A model generated the notes under the pieces. That model searched no databases, had not been told where the DNA came from, and saw nothing but the letters and a program-made list of their open reading frames with translations. This document shows positions 51,201-63,466 of a stretch of 64,000 nt of DNA, in pieces. Every line of letters starts with the position of its first letter. Position 1 is the first letter of the stretch. Position numbers and translations under genes: made by a program. The DNA is from Adineta vaga (taxonomy: Eukaryota; Rotifera): NCBI GenBank assembly GCA_021613535.1, contig CP075495.1:8556001-8620000 (forward strand), given 5' to 3'.

Positions 51201-52259
51201 AAAATATTGATGACTATGTGAAAAAAAAGAAGAAGTACTAGTAGCGTCAAGCTAAAATCATGTTTATCTTCTGAATCATACTGTACTCATACTCATACCT
51301 TTCGAACACCATTTGCCTCTTCATTTATTCTATGTTATTCTATCATATAATTTGATAAAACAGATTGAAATGTTATTTTTTGCGATAAGTGAGACGACTA
51401 GTGTCACTGTTTTACGTTATTACAGAAAATATTGATTTATTGTAAGTGATGTTCTTTTAAAACTGTGTATTAGAACGGATTTAGAGAAGGAGGATTTGTC
51501 TGTAATATGATCCAAATGATACTCGGATAGTTGTTTTCGAGGTAAAATCTGTCGAATTATAATGGAAGTTAGATTCACTGAGCGATAATATAGAAAAGTA
51601 GAAGAATAAGCTCATGCCATGGTGACACCGTAGTTATTTACGTATTTAGCTTCGATGAGAGAGGAAAAGAAATGCACAGAACGAAAAATCAATTCATGAG
51701 ATTTCATAAGAGCGTAAAATACGAAAGAACACGAGCTATTGATTTATTTTCTCTTTTCTTATCTTCTTACAACAATGATTTAATCCGTATCGTAGTTCTC
51801 TGATAATAATAAAACTAAAAAAGACAAACGATCAATGTATCTACTTCCCTCTCTTCTCTATCAAAAGAAAACATCCATAAGGAAGCATATTTTTGATTTT
51901 TCATTGTTGCCGGCAGTTTTTCTTCCTATTCATTTGATATAAGAGTTCACTATCAGATCTATTTTTACCATGTATAGTCATTGTATCGTATTAAAGTGGT
52001 TGAGTTTATCCTGCGTGATTGCGATGTGTATACATCAACGCACTTCGTTCCAGTTCACTGAGCACGTACATGTTGAATTTATAATGTGATGATAGAAATA
52101 AACGCAACGTGAAACACATGGTGGTTTGATTCTTCTCGATTTTTCTTCTACACTCTAAAACATTAATTTACGAATGTAATAATAAAGACGAGCAAGTCTT
52201 TAAAGAAAATGAAGAGGAATTGTAAATAAAATTTTATGATTTTCATTATAGATTTCATC
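48262..52259. other. 4-kb gene-poor region
   Basis: This is the longest stretch without a supported gene. It is AT-rich with occasional TACGTACG-type alternating patches (49109-49130). Open frames of 65-81 codons have no protein character. A CATTATAG acceptor-like site at its right end lies 9 nt before the desaturase start codon. No RNA gene or mobile element was recognised. Confidence 0.45.
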
Positions 52260-53761
52260 ATGGGTGCTCGTCTTGCACGTTCAGATTTTCAATGGGTCTA
52301 TACCGATGAGCCCCATACGACACGTCGAAGAGAAATGCTCCGTAAGTTGTTGTTGTTTTTTGTCGAATAAAAACTTCATTTTTGTTTTAAATAGAAAAAT
52401 ATCCTCAAATAAAAAAATTAATGGGTCATGATTGGCGTATTGCTATTCAAGTTGTCATCACTGTTTTAATCCAACTAACAATGGCAATTCTCGTACGAGA
52501 TCTTCCCTGGAAACTTGTATGGCTTTTTACTTATATTGTTAGTGGTACACTTAATCATTCTTTATCAATTAGTTTTCATGAAAGTATGAAGATAAATTTT
52601 GTTGAAAAACAAAACAAAAACTGAGAATACAATATGATGTTTTGTTCTAGTTGGTCATAATTTAGCCTTTGGAAATCACCGACCATTAGCAAATCGAATT
52701 CTTGGTTATATTGCCAATCTACCATTATGTATTCCATCATCCGTAACTTTTAAAAAATACCATATCGATCATCATAAGTAAATGAAAAGAGAATATCTTA
52801 CTAAAATCATGTATTTCATATATATTATTCAGATTTCAAGGTGATGACATCTTAGATCCCGATCTGCCAACTTATTTCGAAGCATGGTTATTTCAATCAC
52901 GTATTGGTAAAATAATTTATATTGCTGCCCAACCATTACTCTATGGTGTTCGACCATTATTACGTGTACCTAAACCTATGACAGTACTTGAAGTAGTTAA
53001 TCTTATTATTGAATTCATTTTCGATGGTCTTGTTATGTATTTTCTTGGACGAAAATCGATTGTTTATCTTTTCTTTGGAACTGTGCTTGGTCTTGGTCTT
53101 CACCCGATTTCAGGACATTTTATTTCTGGTTAGATTGAATCTATAGTCATGATTATGAATTAAACCTTTTCTATTTAGAACATTACATATTTGTCGAAGG
53201 TTATGAAACATATTCCTACTATGGTCCAATGAATTATATAACATACAATGTTGGTTATCATAATGAACGTACGAATATTTCTTTGATTTTATCCGAAAAA
53301 GTGTTGAATCTGTTCTATTTATTTAGATCATGATTTTCCAAATATTCCCGGCTATGCATTACCAAAAGTAAGTAATTCCATTGATCCAAAACAGAATGAT
53401 CATTGATCTTTTCTTTTAGTTGAAAAAAATTGCACCAGATTATTATGACAATTTACCATGTCATACTTCATGGCTTAAAGTCTTAATTAATTTTATTTGT
53501 GATCCAAAATTAGGACCAAAGTCACGTATACGTCGTTCGATGCGTTCGGATGCCTTAAAAGCGAATAATGCTATTGATTTAAAAAATAAATCGAAAGTCA
53601 ATGAAGTTTTACATGAAGTTATCGATAATAATAACAATCATACGGCACATTTATCAAAAGAAGAAAGAAAATTAATTCATATGAAGAAATCTTCGGGGAG
53701 CTCAACTGAAATTTCATCATCTATACAACAAACGAATGGTGAACATGCAAAATATGAATGA
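52260..53761 (+). CDS. DEGS1: Sphingolipid delta-4 desaturase, paralogue A
   Basis: The enzyme introduces the 4,5-trans double bond of dihydroceramide to make ceramide, in the ER membrane. Exons are 52260-52341, 52395-52583, 52651-52777, 52833-53128, 53179-53268, 53327-53367 and 53420-53761, giving 388 aa; human DEGS1 has 323. The N-terminus [19 protein letters not shown] matches the family, and its Gly2 fits N-myristoylation. The three histidine boxes are intact: HEIGHN, HIDHH and HNEHHDF. Hydrophobic segments lie between them. The C-terminus after [15 protein letters not shown] carries an extra charged tail of about 85 residues, Asn/Ser-rich. It faces paralogue B tail to tail, 1.1 kb apart. 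Confidence 0.96.
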
Positions 53762-54895
53762 TAGAACTAATTACAAAATATCAAAATTATGCATGTCTGT
53801 ACTTTGTGTGTTGTTTTACAATTTTCTTTAAAAAACACTTTTTTTAATTTTAACACCGCATGGTCTTTCTTTTTGTTTGCAAACAATGAAGAAATCTCAG
53901 AGATTATGTTTGCAATGTAGGGGACAAAAAAAGTTCTTATAAGTAAATGATTTGATTGAATACGACTTAGTAGTGCGTAGGAAGACAAGCTTTCAATTTT
54001 TAATTATAAGTCATTAACTATTAATCGGTTATTTACGTCATCATGTTGTATACTCAAAACATTCAAATTTATTTCCTTTTCAAATCAATAGAAAAATACA
54101 TGAGCGTTTCTTTTCCAAGTTTATAAATTAATTAGTTCCTTCCTTTGTTTTTTTTCTCTCTTCAAAATAGTTAAGTTAAAAGAAGAAAAATCTTTTTGTC
54201 CTTTACATGCATAATCATATATTTCATCTCTGAGATATCTGAAGCAAAAAAATCATCGGTGTTGTCTTCGACAAATACTTAAATACTATTCCTATTTACA
54301 CGTATTAACAATCTTTATATTCGTTCTTGTTTCGTCACTTTTCTCCGTCCGTATGTTCGTTTAAGCTTTTAACACCCATCTATATTCATGTTTTTCTGTT
54401 CGTAAAACAAAAAGATGTTTAATGATTCTTTCTTCTTCGAATTTTCTTCTCTGAAACCATTGTGATTTTATTGAAGTTTGTTTTACTTTCTTTTACAATA
54501 AAGTTATAACTTGATGAAACAATGGAAGACACATCTTATGTATACGAAAGCACTCAATAAATGGTAAATTGAACAATTACAATAAAAGTAACGCACAAAT
54601 ACAATTTCAATAAACAAATCAAATGAACATATTAGTTTTCTTTTGATGTAAACATAGAGATGTTTGGAGTACTCAAAATCAAACAAAGAAGTAAACGAGA
54701 ACAAAATCTGACATATGAATATTAATATATGAGAGAAAAAGAAAGAAACTGAAAGTCACCGATCATACGAGTTAAACCTTAATATAGTTTTTGAACTGGA
54801 AAAAAATGAAGAATTATTCTCTGTTTGTTTATCTACTACTGAATATCATTTTAGAGAGGATTAATTAACGAAAGTAACAAATATAACATTTGTTA
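53762..54895. other. Intergenic region between convergent desaturases
   Basis: The 1.1-kb region between the two stop codons. It is pyrimidine- and A-rich, and must hold both polyadenylation sites. No gene was recognised. Confidence 0.5.
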
Positions 54896-56215
54896 TTAAC
54901 CTTGTTTATGAGCTTGTCTAACAACGCTTTTTAATTGTTGTTCATATTCTTGTTGAGTTGGAACTACAATATGACCAACTTTTGTTGGGCGAGTTACACG
55001 TGACCATGGACCAACATTATCGTTCATAATAAAATCATATAGTACTTTGGTCCAACTAAAATAAATCAAAGATAAATTGAAAATTCTAGTTCACTCTTTA
55101 TGTTCCGTGGAATTTCATAGACATAGTAGAAAATAATTATTTTCTTTTCATATTATTTAAGTAAAGAAAATTCTTACCTTGTATAACATGGTAAATGATC
55201 ATAATATTCTGGAGCAATTTTGCGTACTTTCGGTAAATTTCTTCCCGGTATATATGGAAAATCATGATCTGAATAAGTCAAAACTTTATGTTTAATAAAA
55301 AAACAAATCAAGTATTTCTCTCTCACGTTCATTATGATAACCAACATTATATGTAATCGCATTAAGTGGTCCATAATATGAATATGTTTCATACCCTTCT
55401 TTAAAAACATAATGTTCAGCAATAAAATGTCCCGAAATTGGATGTAATGAAAGACCAAGTACTGTACTCAATGGGAAATATATTAATGTTTTACCACCAA
55501 AAAAATAAAACATGACAGCATCAAATGAAAATGCCAAGATAAGATTGACGATTTCTAAGACATGTATTGCTTTTGGAAAAACGAACATTGGTCGAAATGA
55601 ATAAAGAAATGGCATGATAATTAAAAATATTAATTTACCAATACGAGATGAAAATAAAAACACTTCTAAACGTGTTGGAATATCGGTATCATAAATTGTA
55701 TCACCTTGAAATCTATTTTAAACGAAAGAAGGAATTAGAAAAGATTAAATTTCTTTTCTTATTACCGATGATGATCAAGATGATATTTTTTCAATGTTAT
55801 CGAAGCCGGTACACCTAATGGTAAATTAGCAAAAAAACCCAATAAACGATTACATATTGGATGTGAATGGCCAAATGCTAAATTATGTGTTAATTCATGT
55901 AATGCTAATGATAATGTATGATTAATTGTTCCACCAATAACATAAGCACAACAAACTAATGTCCACCAAGAAGACTGTCGTAGAAGTATTGCAACAAGAA
56001 TTTGTATAAATACCGAAATAATAACTTGAATTGACATACGCCAATCAGAACCCATTAATTGTTTGATTTCAGGATATTTTTCTAAAGAAAATAACAGTGA
56101 ATAATGAATCTTAGAATTTCAATTGACATTTACTAAGAATTTCTTTTCGACGTGTGGCATGAGGTTCATCAGTGTATACATGATAAAATTCATGTGTAGT
56201 TATATATTGCCCCAT
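54896..56215 (-). CDS. DEGS1: Sphingolipid delta-4 desaturase, paralogue B
   Basis: Same enzyme family as its neighbour. Minus-strand exons are 56134-56215, 55766-56081, 55327-55712, 55178-55268 and 54896-55055, giving 344 aa. It begins [20 protein letters not shown], again with Gly2. The three histidine boxes are intact: HELTHN, HLDHH and HNEHHDF. Compared with paralogue A it lacks the long charged tail and ends VRQAHKQG. Three intron positions are shared with A (after EIL, after DHH and within NEHHDF). It lacks three introns of A and has one of its own (within CYTSW). An acceptor-like TAATTTTAG lies 12 nt before the start codon. Confidence 0.96.
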
Positions 56216-58742
56216 TTGATATTTATCTAAAATTACAAAGACACAATATAACTTTTTATTAAGTTATCAATCGACGAGACGATAGAAAAAAAAAGTAATC
56301 TCTTCAGACAATAAAAAAATATCGGTGATCGAATAGAATAGATTCTCGTCTCGTTCGTTCGTTTTCTATTATTTGCCATCGAAATAAGTCGTAAAAGAAA
56401 AGAACGATAGTAGAGACATCTAAATAACACATCTGAAAAAAGGCATTTCGTCATGTTTCTTATTGGTTTCATTGACAGGATGAGAAAGAGAAAGGTCATT
56501 TCGAAGTATTATACAATACAAATGCTAAAACAAAAAAGATAGAAAAAAAATATGTTAACAAAATTCTAAAGAAGAATAATTATCTCCAAGAATCATACTT
56601 CAGATCAGAATTAGTTTGTCATACTCATTAATAGGTTCAGTTTAAAATACTTTCATGCACATTAGATCTAGAATACAGCTTACAGATTTTGATCTCAACA
56701 TCTTCTTGTTTATGAAGACTAAAAGTATTCATCTCACTAAATGATGTTACAACAAATGAAAATTTCACTCGAAACATCATTCTCTTTCTTCTAGTTATCA
56801 CAGTTGTTACAGATGCAGCTGTATCCTTACCATTGGATGCATAAAAAGCACACCTATTATGTATTTTTTTTCTGAACAAAATACTCCTCAACTTCAAGCA
56901 TCAACAAGCCGGGTAAGAAAATAAAACTCAAATTACTAGATAAGTTTAGAAACAAAAATTTAATTAACTAGAAAGAAATACAATGAATGCTTAATCGAAT
57001 TCTCTTTGCAATAATGTTAGGTTTTACTACAATTATGGAGTTATTAATGTTTTAAATAAGAATAACTGTACATACAGAACCAATAATATCAAGACGTGAT
57101 AAACTAATTAAGAAGAATAAGACATATTTTTTAAGAAAAACAAAAGAGAGAACGTGTAAAATGTTTCATTGGAAGGGAGAGTAAGCTAGACAATGTTTGT
57201 TGAATAGTTTGAAGTGTTAATAATATATATATATATATAATTAAAAAAAAGAAGTGTACTTTTAGATGAAATATTTATCTGTTTTCTTATCAATATAATG
57301 TCGGACGTAAATACTATTGATAAATTTCATTTTTCTTTCTCAACTCTTCTTGGATTCTACGAAAAGAAACGAATTGTTCTTTCTGTCTTGTTCTGAGAAG
57401 GAAAATATAATGATAAGTTCTTAGTCATCGAAAATTGACTTAAAAACAGTTGAACAATTGCGTTAAATAAAATAATGTCTACTACATTCAGCAAGCAAAA
57501 GAATTGGTTTACATAAATTGAAAATATGTACTTTCATCAAAACAGGGAAAAGAATAATATCGAATTGGTTTTTTAATTTGTTATCATTTTATACTTGATT
57601 GAAAACTATGTATTTTTTTTTCTTCATGCATAATGCATGTAATATCTATATTCAATATTTTTCTGTCTTATTATTAGTTTTTCTATCGTCCTTAGAATAA
57701 AATCAAGATATGTTTTTGAACGTCATGATTTGTTAACTTTAGAATAAGTCGTTCTATGAATGATATTGAGGGTGAAGGTTTGGTTGTAGATGAAAGCATT
57801 GATAGAATTATTTTATAGACTGTTGAATAGTCTTTTTTGTTCTAATTCTTATCTTTTTTTTTCGATTTTTTGAAGGAAAATAGCAGAATATAAAAGTGGT
57901 TAGATAAGGTAAGAATATGACCTTACTCAACGAAGAAGGAGACGTATGTAATACTAATATTTATTCTAAAAAAGTAAGTTTCTTTGTCTAATAAAATCTT
58001 TCATCATAATCATAGACTTGAATGGTATTGAGTTATCAGATAATCTGTGTATAACATTGATTTGATACGTAATAAATCTTTTTTCTTCGAATGATATGTT
58101 ACTCAAATAATCTATCGACTCAAATGGATTTCCTTGTATTAGAAATACAAAACCTAACAATGCGAGTGTTTCATTTTTTTTTCTTTGTTTTGAAGTACAT
58201 ATTGACGATGCATGAAATATTATTTCTTCTGTATAAACCGATTTTCTTTTGACTGAAAAATTCATCATCTTATTGTCCTTTCTCCTGTTTTCTAAATATG
58301 TAAGTGTCAACATTGAATGACTATTTATTTCATTTCTATTTGAAGTGAAAGGTGAGCGTAGAGCGTAAATGTGAGTGCTCATTTTTCTACACTCAAGAAA
58401 AAAATTTTTCTTGTATTTGACCTGATGAAGGTAATGTTTGTTCGACAAGTACAGTAAAAAGAAGAAAAGAAAATGTGATGTCCATAGCGCCGTTGTGTAC
58501 TTTTTTTTATTTTACATGTTTGTGCAGTTAATGAAACAGAAAGAACTCCGAAATTTACACACCTTTTTCTTCGTATCATGATGAATAGAATATAACTATT
58601 CGTTTTTTAGTCATCAATTAACAACAAGAAGTATATCAACACGAACTATCGAATTCAGTAAGTATTCAATTCTGAAATTCATACAAACATAGAAAAGAAA
58701 ACAAGAATTCTTATTAAATCTGTTTATCTATTTAAGATTAGA
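56216..58742. other. Intergenic region, 2.5 kb
   Basis: AT-rich sequence between the divergent desaturase B and the channel gene. It holds an (AT)n run at about 57222-57238 and one long open frame at 57966-58448 (minus strand), listed separately. Nothing else was recognised. Confidence 0.45.
57966..58448 (-). CDS. Possible hypothetical protein, 160 aa
   Basis: An uninterrupted minus-strand frame, long for such AT-rich DNA, so it may be real. It starts MSNKHYLHQVKYKKNF and contains ETLALLGFVFLIQGNPFESI and FEEKRFITYQINVIHRLSDNS. No domain, signal peptide or family is recognised, and no splice partner is evident. It would be divergent from the channel gene, with about 300 bp between them. Chance occurrence remains possible. 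Confidence 0.3.
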   Translation of the reverse strand: MSNKHYLHQVKYKKNFFLECRKMSTHIYALRSPFTSNRNEINSHSMLTLTYLENRRKDNKMMNFSVKRKSVYTEEIIFHASSICTSKQRKKNETLALLGFVFLIQGNPFESIDYLSNISFEEKRFITYQINVIHRLSDNSIPFKSMIMMKDFIRQRNLLF

Positions 58743-61700
58743 ATGAAATCATCTATTAATGCTATCGTTGGACGAAGCGATCAAAATCTTTCTGGTGCAT
58801 TAGATAGTATATCGGATATTCATGTTCGTTTTGCTCCAAATAATGATGAAGAGTATGCATTGCTCTCTGATAGTGACAAAAAACATTATAAAAAAGTTTT
58901 AAAACGAAGATTACATAAAACCAATGACCTTGATCGACAAATATCAACAACACCTAGTAAAATCGATCAATTTCAAGTAAAAGATTTTTTTCTCTTATTC
59001 TGTTTCATGTCCTGATGATATTACAGGCTGCACGACATGGAAATTTAGAACATTTAAAACGTTTGTATCAACAAAATATTTCAAATCATAAAATATTTTT
59101 TAATCGATTGGACTCCGAAACAAAATTAACAGCCTTACATTATGCGGCACGTTTTCATCATTTGGATATATGTATATTTCTAATTGAACAATGTGAAGCT
59201 AACGTAAACAAAGCAGGTGAAGATGGAATGACACCACTTCATTATATAGCTCGATTTCGAGTAGAAAAAGATAGTCAAGTGAAATGAAAATCATTGCAAA
59301 AAATCGATTCTATTTGTTTTCGATTTAGACTGATGTATATGAAAAAATTGTACGATATCTAATTCAGAATCGAGCTGATATTAATATACGAGATGATTTT
59401 GCTTCAACGTAAGTTAGAAATGATTTTGTTTTTCTGTCGGAAAAATTATTTGAGTCATACAAAAAAAATGTGAGTATCAAATTTGATCAGAGGAAATATT
59501 TATCAAGCATTACTAGTAAACGAAAATTATTAGATATGAAATAACAGAAATTTGATCAGCAAATATTGATATTGTCATTATTTTAACAGATCTTATAGAA
59601 CTAGTGTTGATTTTTAGGTAATAAAAGGAGAGCAATTTCGAAAAAAGAGGAGTGAAAAAGATATACTGAGTAGATATTATCTTTCTTGTGTATTACACTG
59701 GTTTTTAGACCTCTCCATCATGCATCTGAACGTGATAATGTTCTCTGTGCTGAAATACTCCTCTCAGCAAATGCTAACATTGAAGTGTGTATTTAGATAT
59801 GTATTATCTTCCGAATTAGAAGCCATACTTTCCTATTTAGGCAGCTGATCGTCAAGGAATGCATCCATTGCATGGTGCTTCTTTTTATGGTAGCGTTGAT
59901 ACTGCTTGTTTATTAATTCAACATGGTGCTGATATCTTAGCAGCTGATCAAACGGGTTCGATACCTTTTGCACATGCCTGTCGTAATTCACATTATAGAA
60001 TCTTGGAAAAGTTCTTTTCTGTCTTTGATCAACATGAAAATCTCGATGAAGTAGTCAAAGCAATAGATACAGAAAACAATACTCTATTACATTTGGCTGT
60101 TGCGTCAGCAAATGTTCAAATAGTTGATTTACTTTTATCGAAAAACGCTGAGCCATCAGCAAAACGAAGTGATGGACAAACTGCAATACATCTCTGTGCA
60201 AAAAATGATTCCCTAGAAATCTTAGCAAAATTAGTTGATGCTGGAGGTGATATTAATGATACTGATGATAAAGGTGAAACTATTTTACATAAAGCAGCTA
60301 CACAAAATAAAGAAAATGTTTTAAAATATGCATTATCAAAACAAGTAAGACATTCGATGTGGATTCTCAACTCTTTTTCTAATTAAATTTCTGATTGATT
60401 TTAGATAAATACAGATATTATTCAAAAAAAGAATAGTGGTGGTGCAACAGCTTTACTTTTAGCTGCTACATTTGGTCATGCTACATGTGTTGAACTTCTT
60501 TTAGAAGCTGGTGCTGATATGTTTAATGATCGTGATAAACGTGAGCGTAGTGCTGTTTATTTAGCATCAGCTAGTAATCATGTTCAAACACTCGAAATAC
60601 TCTTACAATATGCGAGAGAACATGGTAAAACTGACAAGGAAAAATCAGCTATCAATGTATTGATCGACACAGTCGAACTGCTTTACATGCTGCTGCTGAA
60701 CTTGGTCATGTAGATATTGTCAATGAATTATTAAAACGAGGTGCTTCTCTAGCAATGAAAGATGATGATGAATATACTCCATTAATGTTATGTTGTAAAA
60801 AGAATCGTTTAGATGTTTTGAAACTTTTTATTGAATACATCAATGGATATTATCAAACTTCTCGAGATAAACTTAATCTTTTAGAAGAACGAGATGATGG
60901 ATCAAATACAGGTAATTCGACAAAATATGAAAATGATCTTTCAATGTTGATCAATTGAAATCATACTACAAATGGTTCTTTTTCTCTATCTTTTAGCTCT
61001 TCATATTGCTGCTTCCGAAGGACATTCTTCTGTGATAAAACTTTTGCTTGAACAAAATTGTGATTTACAAGCTCGAAGTATGATATCATGGTTGCCAATT
61101 CATTGTGCTGCTGGACGAGGTCGATACAATAGTGTTCGAACACTCATCGATAATCATTCTCCAATAGATCCAGTTGACAAAAATCAACAAACTCCTTTAC
61201 ATTTAGCAGCATGTAATGGACATTCTGATGTTGTAAAACTTTTATTAAAAAATGGTGCCAAGATTGATCAACGTACATCAAATGGTGATAATTGTCTTGA
61301 CTTAGCAATTGGTTCTAATCAATATAATGTAGCTGAAATTCTAGTTAATAATCGTGATTGGGCATTACTTTTACGTAATGCTCAATATAATAAACAGAAT
61401 AATTGTTGGGATACACCACTACGAAAATTAATTCGAAAAATGCCTGATATTGCTTTGATCGTTTTGAATAAATGTTGTACAATAATAACAAAAACAAAAA
61501 CTGAACAAATTTCATCCGAGAATGATGATCCAAATGATACGAAGAAGAAGAAGAAGAAGAAGAAGAAACAAAAGAAATCTGCTACAGAAAATATTATTGA
61601 ATTAGAAGAACAACTCAATGATAATAATAATAATATTGATACAAGTGGTTTAACCAAAGATGAAACACAATTACAAAAACTGAAATTTGTTTATACATAT

Positions 61701-63466
61701 GAATTTCTCGATGATCAATTTCTCGTTAGAGAATGGGCAAAACCAGAGTGTGAGTTTTATATCGATTTTTTTTTCTAGAAGAAAATCAATTGAAAGTTAA
61801 AATTTAATACGAATATTACCTATTTTTTAGTTGATGATCCTTTCGAACCAGATGGTCGATTATATCCTAGTATAATTGATCAACCATTAGATCGTAAAGG
61901 TTTACAACTTAATCATCCATTTACGCTGATGGTTAAAAGCAATCGTGAATATTTACTTGATCATCCACTAGTACATTCATTATTAGATTATAAATGGAAA
62001 CTCTATGCACGTTATGTATATTATCTTAATTTCTTATTTTATCTTCTATTTGTTGCATCTCTAACAACGTATGTTTTTATTTCATTTGCTCCCTATCGTT
62101 TTGGTATAACACATGATCAAATGAAAGAATCGACTTGTTACGAATTATGTTCTCTTGTAAAACAAAATCATACTGAAGAAATAGAAAGTTTACAAACACG
62201 TATACGTGCTATACATGTATTTCAATGGTTCGTGATAGTTTTAGCAAGTATACAGATAGTCAAAGAATTCTTTCAACTTATATCGGAACGTTTAGATTAT
62301 ATTAATCTTGAAAATGCAATAGAATTATCAGCATTTATTTTAGCGATTTTATTTACAATTGATTTCAATTCATGCTCAAGAGAAATTGGCTATCGATGCG
62401 TTGTTCAATGGCAAATTGGTGCATTAGGAGTCTTTCTAACATGGTTTGCATTAGTTTTATTTATACAAAAATTTCCACGGTTTGGTATATTCGTTGTGAT
62501 GTTAACACATATCTTACATACATTTTCGAGATTTTTTCTCGTTTTCTTTCTATTTATTATTGGTTTTGCATTAGCTTTTCATATGTTACTACAAAATCAT
62601 AATCCATTTCAACATTTTGGAAATAGTCTATTAAAAACCTGTGTTATGATGATTGGAGAGTTCGAATATGAAGGTTTGCTATTTTCTTTATAATATCATA
62701 CAAATAGAACGATGCCTTTGTAAAATCTTTTCAGAACGAGAAAAATTTGAAAGATATTTGTCTCGATTATGACAAGTGAAAGCTTTATTACTGTCAAATT
62801 TCTGCAATCCATAGTATAACATCTCTCTTTTCTTTAGGTATTTTTCATGGTGATGATGCGAATTATTTTGGCATAACATATTTCTTTTTCATTATATTTA
62901 TCATTGTTATGTCTATAATCATTATGAATTTACTTGTTGGTTTAGCTGTTGATGATATTGCAAGTGTAATGCGTGTTGCTACTGTTAAACGTTTAGAAAT
63001 GCGTGTTAAGTTAACACTAGATGTTGAACGACAGTTACCACGGGGACGATTCTTTTCTTCGATTCGTCGTTTTCGAACAATTGTTTATCATTCAAGTTTT
63101 TGGCAAAGATTTTTTAATAGAGTATTTCGTATACGAATCAAGACAAAATTTGATAAAAATTTTAATCGTTTGGAAGACTATGGTCTAATTCAAACAGCAG
63201 GCAATCAAGATTCGAAAACAACAAATGTACCTAAAATTGATGATAAAGTAAAATCAACAGTTGCAACAATCGGTGGTAATGGAATCGGTCTACCTGCAGA
63301 TTGGCTTACATCAATGCATACACAAATAAATACAAAATATAATGAATTTAATCGGCATATGACAGACTTAAAAATACAACAAGAAAAAATCAATAATATT
63401 CTACAGCAATTTCCAACAACAAGTCGACATAGTTCTCACCCTACATTTACACCTACATCTGTATAA
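58743..63466 (+). CDS. TRPA1: TRPA-like ankyrin-repeat cation channel (one-base frame break)
   Basis: TRPA channels are plasma-membrane cation channels opened by irritants, heat or other stimuli. Exons are 58743-58976, 59027-59278, 59329-59408, 59709-59784, 59841-60344, 60405-60911, 60997-61749, 61831-62673 and 62838-63466. Residues about 80-700 hold more than a dozen ankyrin repeats (for example TALHYAARFHHLDICIFL, TPLHLAACNGHSDVVKLLL). A poly-Lys stretch follows, and then six membrane segments. The pore region reads MLLQNHNPFQHFGNSLL and then MMIGEFEYEG. The last helix and TRPA-specific tail follow (NLLVGLAVDDIASVMRVATVKRLEM). The summed exons are one base short of a multiple of three. The frame shifts at the five-base A run 60640-60644, and restored reading resumes with the ankyrin repeat CIDRHSRTALHAAAELGH. 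Subfamily (TRPA1, painless or pyrexia type) is not resolved. Confidence 0.9.
61543..61577 (+). repeat. (AAG)n coding repeat (poly-Lys)
   Basis: An AAG trinucleotide run inside the channel gene that encodes about nine lysines between the ankyrin region and the membrane domain. Confidence 0.85.
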
